From Clostridia bacterium (lineage in GTDB: Bacteria; Bacillota; Clostridia; Oscillospirales; CAG-272), in NCBI GenBank assembly GCA_017482465.1, contig JAFUMW010000120.1:1-47011 (forward strand): a DNA stretch of 47,011 nt, read 5' to 3'. The position numbers and the translations under genes were made by a program. The notes below the pieces were generated by a model that had not been told where the DNA came from, did not search any database, and worked only from the letters and a program-made list of their open reading frames with translations. Shown one piece after another: positions 9,101 through 16,586 of the stretch (position 1 is the stretch's first letter; every line of letters starts with the position of its first letter).

Positions 9101-9361
9101 TTTGAAAGCAGTACTTTGAATGCTGCCCTTAAAGAAACAAATATACAGAGCTTGGAAGCTGCACAGGCATCGGGAATGATCTTTGATATGACCGAATATA
9201 CATCGACTGTGGATAAGAGCTCATATGAGTATAATCTTGTCTTAAGGATTTATCCTTGGGGTCAGGCGAGCACAGCGATGAGCGCGGACGAATACTTTAC
9301 TATCGAAGAGATCGTGTTCTTCGATAATTTGATCGCAGCTGAAAGCTATCTCGCAGATTAA
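6161..9361 (+). CDS. Secreted SLH-domain protein with a right-handed beta-helix (putative polysaccharide-active surface enzyme)
   Basis: This 1066-residue surface protein has a signal peptide (1-24, ending SVSA). An N-terminal beta-rich module (about 30-195) ends in ACFKTEAEAIAYKY. A helical linker (about 205-237) follows, then a DUF1565-like entry motif YYVSANGSDDNDGLTPETAW (about 245-264) and a long beta-helix (about 300-660) of pectate-lyase-like rungs (IDNFEIYGAGAHGV, VTVQNCVFK). Three SLH repeats (about 715-892) anchor it to cell-wall polymers. A C-terminal module resembles the N-terminal one (ends EIVFFDNLIAAESYLA). Function as a glycan lyase or hydrolase is inferred from fold, since catalytic residues were not identified. 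The SLH repeats are internal rather than terminal. A relic of a paralog lies just downstream. Confidence 0.9.
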   Translation: MKKTLALLLTLIMLFTAVPMSVSADEDYYAYGAIGLDNAIFMGATGMSTTIEEENGISYLHYVVSPGTYTNNNLQIAFAPNTFSIADYAYIKVGYRTDCTKDNINTSSRSLVGESWYSSGHPKQTGDGKWHDVIFDTNKLTGGKGLLKKGDNTATLVLKPYGSQTVTIAKESYFDIQYVACFKTEAEAIAYKYTPESETKVEVKAVENALAKADDELLAKYMAEADALIEEIINMPTTVEVTGTKYYVSANGSDDNDGLTPETAWRTVEKVNAVKYNAGDGVFFRRGDEWRIVTPLYVKDGVTYSAYGEGAKPRIIASVDGMGEDKWALTKYENIYMFNERIPDSRDVGTIVFDGGDAWGIQIQQTTEGNWLEIGRVYNGLEWYDTPTGAFAGYQDLCYDLQFYHDWGSDTLYLYSKDGNPGERFSSIEIVDKGHGISGAGEAQNDAAGSADIVIDNFEIYGAGAHGVGSLGYVKNVTVQNCVFKWIGGSIQGKGLFDRNYGVRYGNAVESYGSSENFTIAYCYATQVYDCCWTVQQQEAATFINTSMHHNVAEFCNTGLEVWQEGGTISGMDLHDNYTRFNGYGWSHQRPNKDPNFFYGGSGGLTTTYENNSVHNNVNMLSQKYAFKVRATGSEQYNFHDNIYIMEEGTYLGGLAAYPGTGAGGFSDIMYTEKDIGRALGTGFEAGGKFYVTEPEPYGDMFDLYVPEKVGIDLFADIPENFWGRDAISFVYRNGYFNGVSETEFSPNGSMTRAMLVTVLSRMAGEGANAADATYTDINKSAWYAAGVAWAEKAGIVNAGGTFRPDENATREELADMLYRFASYSYRKTDLTGASDFKDSATVNAAYADGIKFCTSNGIIGGYEDGTIKPKNSATRAEVATMMMRFANYLENTEYDNAKIEANSKKVVVTGDALKKILDNKDVRATVQEDKTVKFTPFKENGSAYIGILNSLNKDISFLEYPYIAIKFDTNLGGSIIAKLFESSTLNAALKETNIQSLEAAQASGMIFDMTEYTSTVDKSSYEYNLVLRIYPWGQASTAMSADEYFTIEEIVFFDNLIAAESYLAD

Positions 9362-9366
9362 CACAG

Positions 9367-9404
9367 AAAAAATCATGGCAAAAGTAATTTTGCCATGATT
9401 TTTT
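9367..9404. terminator. Strong intrinsic terminator after the SLH protein gene
   Basis: A perfect 17-bp stem (9367-9383 with 9388-9404) has a GTAA loop. It is A-rich on the 5' side and ends in TTTTTT, so it functions in the plus direction. Confidence 0.9.
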
Positions 9405-9583
9405 CTTATATTGGTAGGACATTTTTATAAAACAGTATTTTTTATATTTATCGAAAAAGTTATTGTCTTTCATTTTTTCGGTATGATACTATAAACAAAA
9501 CACCTGCGTTACGGGTAAAAAAGAGAAAGCTTACCAAAAATCTTAAGCCGTCAAAGCTTCGGGGAAAAGCGTATTTTATGTAA

Positions 9584-9754
9584 TTTACCAAAGTACTTAT
9601 TGATAAGTATATGAAGGATCGTGACGATCAGATAGAAAATATCATCAATTCTCCAACTACAATTAAGAGCGTCGGCGACCTTTATTATATCAACGCGGAC
9701 GGAAACGATGGACGTACACCCGAGAGCGCGTGGAAAACAGTTGATAAGCTTTGA
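9584..9754 (+). pseudogene. Relic of a second copy of the beta-helix/SLH protein
   Basis: Reading in frame from 9584 to the TGA at 9754 gives 57 codons. They align with residues about 215-270 of the protein encoded at 6161: KYMKDRDDQIENIINSPTT here against KYMAEADALIEEIINMPTT there, then YYINADGNDGRTPESAWKTV against YYVSANGSDDNDGLTPETAW. The match covers the helical linker and the DUF1565-like entry motif only. An in-frame TAA at 9581 closes it upstream and a TGA closes it downstream. The signal peptide, beta-helix and SLH parts are gone. This is a truncated, nonfunctional remnant of a tandem duplication or of a neighbouring paralog. Confidence 0.8.
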
Positions 9755-9779
9755 ATTTCCAAGAGCTGACATTTATGAT

Positions 9780-9800
9780 CGCCGTGCATATTGCGCGGCG
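9780..9800. terminator. Terminator-like hairpin after the relic
   Basis: CGCCGTGC-atatt-GCGCGGCG forms an 8-bp stem with one G-U pair, followed by GTTCTTTC. It may be the retained terminator of the lost paralog. Confidence 0.45.
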
Positions 9801-9864
9801 GTTCTTTCAATACGCAAAACTCAACCGGTGCGTGTTTTTTGTGTGTCAATCACTTTATAAGTGG

Positions 9865-9893
9865 TTGCATATTGTGTGTTTTTTTGATACAAT
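9865..9893 (+). promoter_or_regulatory. Promoter of the DUF6259-like gene
   Basis: TTGCAT (9865-9870), a 17-bp spacer and TACAAT (9888-9893). Confidence 0.7.
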
Positions 9894-9923
9894 AAAGAAA
9901 AATCGGTAACATTGGGGTAAGCC

Positions 9924-12020
9924 ATGAAGTATACTTTGAAAAATGATTACTATAATGTGGAATTTGAGATAGCCAACAACAGTACCTGTATTGTCGGCGG
10001 CAGCTTTGGAGAGATGTCATTGATAAAGTCGACTCTCATGACCGCTGTGCTTAAAAATGTAATGACCGGCGAAGAATTTACCGTATCCTCCGAGGATTTT
10101 GAAAAGGTAAAGGCACACTGCTATTCTCATTCACTCAAGGTTTATCTTTCAGAGCCAAACGGACTTAAGGATATAGTGATCGTTATTACAGGTGAGACCG
10201 AGGAATACGGTATTGTCTGGAGTGTGGATGTTATAAACGATAACAGCGGGATATCGGTCATGGATGTATCATATCCTCTGCCTGTGATCTGTTCGGATCA
10301 TTTTGATATGTTTGTGCCGGGCGCTTGCGGAAAGGTCATAAAGGACGCCGGAAAGAAAGGATTTGATTTCAGCGGAATATATCCCATGCATCAGATGTGT
10401 ATGCAATATTTCGCCGTATACGGAAAAAACAACGGCGTTTACCTGGGAATAGAAGATCCGCGCGGCTCGATGAAGATGCTGGGCGCGAGATCAAAGGACG
10501 GTATAGCACAGATAACAGCATCGTTTTATGCGGTGAATTCTAACTGTGCTCATAACTCATTCAGTGTTTACGGTAAGGCAAGATGGCAGTATTTTAAGGG
10601 GGATTGGTATGACGCGACCATGATCTATGCCGATTTTGTCTACAAAAACGCCGAGTGGCTGCCGCTTATCGGAGAAAACGGACGTGAGGACACAGCGCAG
10701 AAGTACAAGGACATTCCGTTCTGGGTATGCGATTATATCCCGAACAGCGAGTATCAGGGAGCTAACCGTCCGATGATGTTAAGTGCGGGAAGCGATCATT
10801 ATGAGCCCGACTATTGGTACAACGCGGTGATAGAACTGCAAAAGGAGCTTGGTGTTCCGATCGCTTATCATGTATATAACTGGCATAAGATACCGTTTAA
10901 TATCGAATACCCGCACTTTCTTCCGGCAAAGGAGGAGTTTGCGGTCGGTTTGAAGGAACTTAAAAAGCATGACATCCTTGTAATGCCTTATATAAACGGA
11001 GTAAGCTGGGAAACACGCGACGGTGAACTCGGACATGAGATAAACTTCGGAAACACCGGATACCGCGGAGCTGTAATAGACAGAAACGGCGGGATATTCA
11101 CCTTTGAGTACCCGCAGACCACGGTTAGCGGACACAAAGCAAAGCTGGCTCCCATGTGCCCGACATATGAGGGCTGGCATAAGACTTTGGAAACGCTTAT
11201 ACGCGATATTGAGCAGGATTTTGATGTGGATGGCATCTATATAGATGAGATATCTGCTCATCCCGCACGCGAGTGCCATAATAAGGAGCATCAGCATCTT
11301 CCGGGCGGAGGAAGCTATTGGGTTGAAAATTATAACCTGATGATGGAAAAGATCAGAGCGTACCGTCCCGATGAGAGCTTTTATTTCTCCGAGTGTAATG
11401 CCGAACCGTATATGAAGAGCTTTGACGGATATCTTACATGGACATGGACGCACAACGGAGAAGTCCCGGCTTTCCCCGCTATATACAGCGGATATATTCA
11501 AATGCTCGGGCGTTACAGCATAGGTGCGAAAAAAGAGGATTACGAATATTTCAAGTATGTAACTGCAAGAGCGGTCATCTACGGACAACAGCTCGGCTGG
11601 TGCAAGGCGGATGTGCTGTATAAGCCCGAATGGCTGAAATTCTTAAAAAGATCTGTCTTGCTTCGCTACCGTTACACCGAACTGTTCAATTCGGCGAGAA
11701 TGCTTCGTCCTCCGTATACAGAGAGTGATCTTCCGGATATGGTAACAGAGTCGGCACATATGTGGTTTGAGGGAGAGGATATTGACATGGAGTGTGTGTT
11801 TGCCGGTGCGTGGAAATACCGTATGCGGGACAAATGGGTAATATTTGCGGTTAATATTGCCGAGCAGACTGCAAATTTTACTATGAGCTTTGATATAAAT
11901 GAGTATGGTTTGTCGGATACCGCACTTCCGTATGGCTTTAGGGTTGACGGCAGTGATTGCCGTGTGAGCGGCACTCTTGCACCGTGTGAGTACAAGGTAT
12001 GGGAGATAGAAAGTAAATAA
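9924..12020 (+). CDS. DUF6259-like putative glycoside hydrolase (TIM-barrel), cytoplasmic
   Basis: The 698-residue protein has no signal peptide. An N-terminal beta-sandwich (about 1-240) is followed by a TIM-barrel-like region (about 240-600) and a C-terminal beta domain. Features recalling the GH36/GH27-like clan and DUF6259 proteins are GVPIAYHVYNWHKIPFN, the strand-end motif DGIYIDE (436-442; Asp436 or Asp441 could be catalytic) and ESFYFSECNAEPYM. The substrate is unknown; an intracellular oligosaccharide is the likeliest. It is monocistronic with its own promoter and terminator. Position next to the secreted beta-helix gene suggests processing of imported fragments, which is inference. 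I am confident of the family type, not of the reaction. Confidence 0.75.
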   Translation: MKYTLKNDYYNVEFEIANNSTCIVGGSFGEMSLIKSTLMTAVLKNVMTGEEFTVSSEDFEKVKAHCYSHSLKVYLSEPNGLKDIVIVITGETEEYGIVWSVDVINDNSGISVMDVSYPLPVICSDHFDMFVPGACGKVIKDAGKKGFDFSGIYPMHQMCMQYFAVYGKNNGVYLGIEDPRGSMKMLGARSKDGIAQITASFYAVNSNCAHNSFSVYGKARWQYFKGDWYDATMIYADFVYKNAEWLPLIGENGREDTAQKYKDIPFWVCDYIPNSEYQGANRPMMLSAGSDHYEPDYWYNAVIELQKELGVPIAYHVYNWHKIPFNIEYPHFLPAKEEFAVGLKELKKHDILVMPYINGVSWETRDGELGHEINFGNTGYRGAVIDRNGGIFTFEYPQTTVSGHKAKLAPMCPTYEGWHKTLETLIRDIEQDFDVDGIYIDEISAHPARECHNKEHQHLPGGGSYWVENYNLMMEKIRAYRPDESFYFSECNAEPYMKSFDGYLTWTWTHNGEVPAFPAIYSGYIQMLGRYSIGAKKEDYEYFKYVTARAVIYGQQLGWCKADVLYKPEWLKFLKRSVLLRYRYTELFNSARMLRPPYTESDLPDMVTESAHMWFEGEDIDMECVFAGAWKYRMRDKWVIFAVNIAEQTANFTMSFDINEYGLSDTALPYGFRVDGSDCRVSGTLAPCEYKVWEIESK

Positions 12021-12032
12021 TAGCGTTGTTTT

Positions 12033-12061
12033 AAAAAACGGCAGTTTATCTGCCGTTTTTT
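12033..12061. terminator. Intrinsic terminator after the DUF6259-like gene
   Basis: A 12-bp perfect stem (AAAAAACGGCAG / CTGCCGTTTTTT) has a TTTAT loop and ends in a T run. Confidence 0.9.
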
Positions 12062-12091
12062 TGTGTTTATTTATTTTTCTTTTCAATTCGA

Positions 12092-12120
12092 TTGACAATC
12101 GTATAAACCTATGGTAAAAT
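12092..12120 (+). promoter_or_regulatory. Promoter of the TerB-BrxD-SdpI-M42 operon
   Basis: TTGACA (12092-12097), a 17-bp spacer and TAAAAT (12115-12120). The start point near 12127 excludes an in-frame ATG at 12111 as the first gene's start. It is the only clear promoter found before the terminator at 19903. Confidence 0.8.
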
Positions 12121-12155
12121 TAAAAGATAAGAAGAATCCGGAAAGGAGGGGCATG

Positions 12156-13730
12156 ATGAGCGAAAGAGACGATTTTTGGGATATTGAAAAGCTTATTCCG
12201 CGAAAGAATCTGAAACAGATGCAGCCAACACGTCATGATACATCCGCTGTACCGATAGAATTCGGCGAGAACACGTCCGAGGAAGTGAAGACCTCGCTTT
12301 TTGAACGTGCCGTTCGTGACGGAGAGCTAAAAGCCGGAAAAGAGTATACCTATACGCCATCAAACTCGCTTATAACGAGCGTCACCGTGCGTCCAAGGCT
12401 TACTCCAAGCCGCTTTTACGCCGATTTTCTTTCCGACGCGAAAAAATATCTGAATGTACACGCAAGCCCTTGTGAAAGCGTCCCCTTCCCGGCGTATATA
12501 CCCGAATACAGGTCAATGAAGCGTGCACAGCTTGAGTTCTATTTTTACTTCAGAGACTGTGTCAAAAAGGGTGTTAAAATTGAAACACCGCTTAGCTATA
12601 TTCTTTTATTGCTATTTGAGATAATCAATCTGCCGGATGAGATAGCACCGGAGGATGGCTCGGTACTAATGTGCCGTATATGGCTTATGTACAGAGATGT
12701 GTATCCGAGACTCAACAGCTATATAGCCGATTGGCTTTGCGATTACTGCCTTATACACAGGCTGTCACTTCCCGAAGAGATACTTGAGCATACCGAGATA
12801 TTAGCAGAGGCTTCGGGATTTTATGAGTTTTACTGTGACCCCAAGCGTACCGACAGGTACACGCTTTTATGTAAAACTGTGCATCATACGCCGAATTCCG
12901 ACGGAAAATATCCCGATACAGAGCCTCTTCTTAAGGAGCATGTCGTACGTGTTGTTGACAGACTTGCCGATATCAAAAGAGGCGGGGCTTTTTCACCCGA
13001 CGATATTTTGATGCTCACCACGGGTGCGCGTACAGCCTACCGAAGCGCACTTTGCGCGTACAACAACAACGCTCTTATCAGCTACACGTACCGCAGCTTT
13101 TCAAAGATTACGCTCTCGGCTCAAAAGCTTGGAGACTGTGTGAAATATGCCGAAAACCGTGTTAGAGCATACCTCGGCATACGCGCAAGGCTTAAATGTC
13201 CCACGCTTGCGGATGCGGACAGGTGTGTCATAGATGATTATTTTGACACCGAACTGCCGATAGAAAAGAAAAAATATCAGAGAAAAGAATATGCCTCGTA
13301 CATGGGAGAGAATGAATATCTGTACGAGCCCGAGAGCACCGGGGTGTCGCTTGACACGGCTCTTGAGATAGAAAAAGAATCGTGGAAGGCGGCACAAATG
13401 CTCGAGGGAGCATTTGCCGATATAGACATGAGCGAAGAAGAGCTTGAAACGGCAGAAGAAGCGCCTGTTTTAGAAAAAGCTCTTGACGGCCCAGCGGCTG
13501 TTGGACTTACTGACACAGAGCTTGAATTTCTGCGTCTTGTAATAAGTGAAAATATGACTGCGTTAAAGGCGTTTTTAAAACAAAACGGACTTATCGGCGA
13601 CGCAGTCAGTGAAAAGATCAATGTTTATGCCTTTGATACTATCGGCGACAGTATTATCGAAGGCTCGGCAGGGGAATATGTTATAGTCCCCGATTATTTG
13701 GAGGAGGTTGAACAATGGCTCAGGAATTAA
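12156..13730 (+). CDS. TerB_N / TerB_C domain protein
   Basis: The start at 12156 (MSERDDFWDIEKL) has AGGAGG 6 bases upstream, giving 524 residues. The middle part (about 75-220) matches the TerB_N pattern: PAYIPEYRSMKRAQLEFYFY, a YFRDCVKKG turn, then SYILLLLFEIINLP. The C-terminal 75 residues (LTDTELEFLRLVISENMTAL onward) match TerB_C. Proteins of this type are encoded with a BREX-like ATPase, often with a helicase, in putative stress or defence modules; their activity is not established. Here the ATPase gene follows with a 16-bp overlap, so the pair is translationally coupled. No helicase follows. The protein is cytoplasmic. Confidence 0.85.
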   Translation: MSERDDFWDIEKLIPRKNLKQMQPTRHDTSAVPIEFGENTSEEVKTSLFERAVRDGELKAGKEYTYTPSNSLITSVTVRPRLTPSRFYADFLSDAKKYLNVHASPCESVPFPAYIPEYRSMKRAQLEFYFYFRDCVKKGVKIETPLSYILLLLFEIINLPDEIAPEDGSVLMCRIWLMYRDVYPRLNSYIADWLCDYCLIHRLSLPEEILEHTEILAEASGFYEFYCDPKRTDRYTLLCKTVHHTPNSDGKYPDTEPLLKEHVVRVVDRLADIKRGGAFSPDDILMLTTGARTAYRSALCAYNNNALISYTYRSFSKITLSAQKLGDCVKYAENRVRAYLGIRARLKCPTLADADRCVIDDYFDTELPIEKKKYQRKEYASYMGENEYLYEPESTGVSLDTALEIEKESWKAAQMLEGAFADIDMSEEELETAEEAPVLEKALDGPAAVGLTDTELEFLRLVISENMTALKAFLKQNGLIGDAVSEKINVYAFDTIGDSIIEGSAGEYVIVPDYLEEVEQWLRN

Positions 13731-15094
13731 ATTCGGCAAAGGTACCGAAAAGAGTACTTTCATCACTTATCGCGTCCGTGTCTGCGGGTGTTGTGCCAAG
13801 ACTCGGAGCTCCGTATATAGCGATCGGACGAAACGATGAGATAGATGCGCTTCTTTCCGATCTGAAAAGCATTTCCGAGGGATCTTCCTCTATGCGTTTT
13901 ATAATCGGTAAATACGGCAGCGGTAAGAGCTTTCTTATGCAGCTTGTACGCGGATATGCTGTTGAGCGCGGATTTGTCTGCGCCGATGCGGACCTGTCCC
14001 CGGAAAGACGCATCTGCGGAAGCAAGGGTACGGGTATAGCTACCTATCGAGAGCTGATACGCAATATGTCATCAAAGGCATCTCCTTCGGGCGGCGCTAT
14101 GGCGCAGATAGTCGCAAAATGGCTTTCGGATATCAAAATGAAGACGGTCGAAAAGGGATTTTCTCCCGACAGTGACAGTTTTGCCGACGAGTTTGAAAAG
14201 ACTGTGTTTGAGATCGTCAGGAAGATGGAGGATCGTGTAGGCGGCTTTGATTTTGCAAAGATACTGACCGAGTACTACCGAGCAGACATGCGCGATGACG
14301 ACGAAAAAAAGAGCGCGTGCGTGCGTTGGCTGCGCGGTGAGTATTCGACCAAGACCGAGGCGAGAGAGCAGACCGGCATCAGGCTTTCGGGCATTATCGA
14401 CGATGAAAACTGGTACGATTATATCAAGCTCTGGGCGGCGTTCGTTCGTGAGATCGGGTTTGGTGGACTTGTCGTATTTATTGACGAGTGCGTTAACTTA
14501 TATAAGATACCGAACCGTGTGTCAAGAGAGAATAACTACGAAAAAATACTTTCAATGTTTAATGATACCCTGCAGGGAAAGGCGGAGGGACTTGCGATAA
14601 TACTCGGCGGAACTCCGCAATTTTTGGAGGATACAAGACGCGGACTTTTCAGCTACGAGGCTTTAAAAAGCCGCCTATGCGACAGCCGCTTTTCGGATCT
14701 CGGTTACAGAAACATGTTGAATCCTGTTATCCGTCTGCGCCGTCTTTCGGATAATGAACTGTTAGCGCTCATAGCGCGCGTGTCGTCTCTTTTCGAGGAG
14801 TATCACGGAGCAAAAACAGGGGTCAGCGAACAGAATATGGCCGATTTTCTCTCGGTCTGCCTTGCACGTGCGGGTGCTGACTCGATGATAACACCGCGTG
14901 AGATAATCCGCGATTATATAACCGTTTTGAACATACTGTTACAGAACAGCGATGTTTCCTTTGACGAGGTGGTAAAAAAAGTAGCGCCCGCAACAAAAGC
15001 AGATGGTTCTGCCGAATCGGAGGTTGATATTCCGGCTTCACAAGAGTCTGCGGTTCAAAAGCATTCGTATTCACCGGAGGACATTGAGTTTTAA
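13715..15094 (+). CDS. P-loop ATPase of the BrxD/DUF2791 (BREX ATP-binding) type
   Basis: The 459-residue ATPase has Walker A GKYGSGKS (65-72), Walker B VVFIDE (253-258) and a sensor-like IILGGTPQF (about 296-303). The opening (KRVLSSLIASVSAGVVPRLG, AIGRNDEID) and the Walker region are like the BrxD/DUF2791 ATP-binding proteins of BREX and TerB-linked modules. It starts inside the end of the TerB gene behind GGAGGAGG. The C-terminal 60 residues are low-complexity and acidic. The ATPase fold is certain; a role in phage or stress defence is inferred from family context. Confidence 0.87.
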   Translation: MAQELNSAKVPKRVLSSLIASVSAGVVPRLGAPYIAIGRNDEIDALLSDLKSISEGSSSMRFIIGKYGSGKSFLMQLVRGYAVERGFVCADADLSPERRICGSKGTGIATYRELIRNMSSKASPSGGAMAQIVAKWLSDIKMKTVEKGFSPDSDSFADEFEKTVFEIVRKMEDRVGGFDFAKILTEYYRADMRDDDEKKSACVRWLRGEYSTKTEAREQTGIRLSGIIDDENWYDYIKLWAAFVREIGFGGLVVFIDECVNLYKIPNRVSRENNYEKILSMFNDTLQGKAEGLAIILGGTPQFLEDTRRGLFSYEALKSRLCDSRFSDLGYRNMLNPVIRLRRLSDNELLALIARVSSLFEEYHGAKTGVSEQNMADFLSVCLARAGADSMITPREIIRDYITVLNILLQNSDVSFDEVVKKVAPATKADGSAESEVDIPASQESAVQKHSYSPEDIEF

Positions 15095-15106
15095 GGAGGG
15101 AAAATT

Positions 15107-15487
15107 ATGGGATTTTGGATATATATTGTATTTACGGATATGATGATACCCGTACTGATGACGGTGTTCGGCCTGATCTTTATGCACAGGGTACCTGTTA
15201 AGATCAATTCGATATACGGTTACAGGACGCGGCGTTCGATGAAAAACAAGGACACTTGGGCTTTCGCACATAAGCATATCGCCAAAAGCTGGCTGCGTGT
15301 GGGCATTATAACAGCAGTGCTCTCGTTTATTATTTTGCTTATGCTGTACGGAAAAAGCGAAGAGACTGTAGGAAATATCGGTCTTGCGGTGTGCATCGTT
15401 CAAATAGCTGTGATGGTTATTTCGATAATTCCCACCGAAGTCGCACTGCACAAAACCTTTGACAGCGACGGAAAAAGACGAAATTAA
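15107..15487 (+). CDS. SdpI-family small membrane protein
   Basis: The 126-residue protein has three hydrophobic segments (about 4-27, 65-83, 89-108). The cytosolic loop between the first two carries the family pattern: IYGYRTRRSMKNKDTWAFAHKH. The SdpI/YhfL family includes the Bacillus SdpI immunity protein against the SdpC toxin, but most members have unknown roles. It follows the ATPase gene by 12 bp with AAGGAGG and precedes the first M42 peptidase by 40 bp. No toxin gene is adjacent. Confidence 0.8.
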   Translation: MGFWIYIVFTDMMIPVLMTVFGLIFMHRVPVKINSIYGYRTRRSMKNKDTWAFAHKHIAKSWLRVGIITAVLSFIILLMLYGKSEETVGNIGLAVCIVQIAVMVISIIPTEVALHKTFDSDGKRRN

Positions 15488-15527
15488 TAAAATTGTCCGA
15501 TGTTTATCGGAGAAACGGAGTTTTTTT

Positions 15528-16586
15528 ATGATCGGGTATATAAAGGAGCTTTTGGCAAAGCTCTGTGCTACACCGACAGTGTCGGGATATGAGGGGCTCG
15601 GAGCGGATGGGCTTATAGCTCTGCTCGCACCCGAATTTGATGAGCACAGGCGTACTGCCGCAGGAAACTATTTGTTTTTCAAGAGATGCGGTAGGAAAAG
15701 CGCACCGCTTATTCTTGTGGACACGCATATCGACGAGATAGGTATGATGGTAACAAAGGTCTGTGAGGACGGTTTTCTTAAATTTGCACCAATCGGAGGT
15801 ATCGACACACGTATACTTTCGGGAGCTGATGTCACTGTTTATGGCAAAGAGCGTGTGCGCGGAGTTATAACTGCGCGCGCACCTCACTTGATGTCGCGCG
15901 AGGAAGCGGTAATGAACCCAGACATAGATAAGCTTTATATCGACACAGGCAAGGATCGCGAGTGGCTTGAAGAAAACGCGGGTATAGGTACAGCCGTCGG
16001 ATTTGAATATCCAACGACCGAGCTTCTTAACGGCCGTATTGCGTCACACGGACTTGATAATAAGGCATGCATTGCCGCCGCACTTGCTGCTGTTAAAATG
16101 CTGGACGGTGAAAAGCTTGCCTGTGACATAGCTTTGATGCTCTCGGTACGTGAAGAATTAGGCGGAGCAATGGGAGCGCTCACTGGCGGATTTGAGCTTA
16201 TGCCCAACGTGGCGCTCGTTCTTGATGTGAATTTTGCGTTTATGCCCGAAAATCCGGGCGCAGACACGGCTATGTACCGAAAAACCGTCGAGCTCGGCGA
16301 GGGTACGGCTATATCGCTATCGGCGGTTACCGACAGAAAGCTCACGCGTGAGCTTTTAAGAATTGCTGATGAAGAGGGTATCTCACATCAAACGATCGTT
16401 GAAGCGGGCGCTACCGGAACGAATGCCGACAGGCTCGCGCTTGTAAAAGAGGGAATACCGGTCGCAGTTGTAAGTGTACCGCTTCACAATATGCATACCT
16501 ACAGCGAGGTAGTCAGTGCCGATGACATATACGAAACGGCAAGGCTTATCTGCGCGTATGTGAAAAGAGGTGCAGTTCATGAATAA
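15528..16586 (+). CDS. M42 family metallo-aminopeptidase, copy 1
   Basis: The 352-residue start at 15528 (MIGYIKELLAKL) follows GGAG by 7 bases; the in-frame ATG at 15459 lies inside sdpI and is rejected. M42 enzymes are self-compartmentalised dodecameric aminopeptidases or deblocking peptidases with two metal ions. Metal ligands and catalytic residues are visible: THIDEIG, DNKACIA, the glutamate pair in VREELGG, VLDVNF and the late His in LHNMHTYSEV. It is the most divergent of three consecutive M42 genes. Its last 8 bases overlap the start of copy 2. Confidence 0.9.
   Translation: MIGYIKELLAKLCATPTVSGYEGLGADGLIALLAPEFDEHRRTAAGNYLFFKRCGRKSAPLILVDTHIDEIGMMVTKVCEDGFLKFAPIGGIDTRILSGADVTVYGKERVRGVITARAPHLMSREEAVMNPDIDKLYIDTGKDREWLEENAGIGTAVGFEYPTTELLNGRIASHGLDNKACIAAALAAVKMLDGEKLACDIALMLSVREELGGAMGALTGGFELMPNVALVLDVNFAFMPENPGADTAMYRKTVELGEGTAISLSAVTDRKLTRELLRIADEEGISHQTIVEAGATGTNADRLALVKEGIPVAVVSVPLHNMHTYSEVVSADDIYETARLICAYVKRGAVHE

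Larger units (their letters stand above)
9405..9923. other. Intergenic region holding a decayed paralog fragment
   Basis: No intact gene is present. A promoter-like pair (TTGTCT near 9463 and TACTAT, 18 bp apart) precedes the relic at 9584-9754. After the relic come a hairpin at 9780-9800 and the promoter of the next gene. Confidence 0.6.

Noticed and set aside
10779..11588. 269-codon minus-strand open frame
   Set aside because: Antisense to the DUF6259-like gene; composition is not protein-like and no start signal is present.
12111..12155. Earlier start for the TerB protein
   Set aside because: It overlaps the -10 box; the start at 12156 has AGGAGG at correct spacing.
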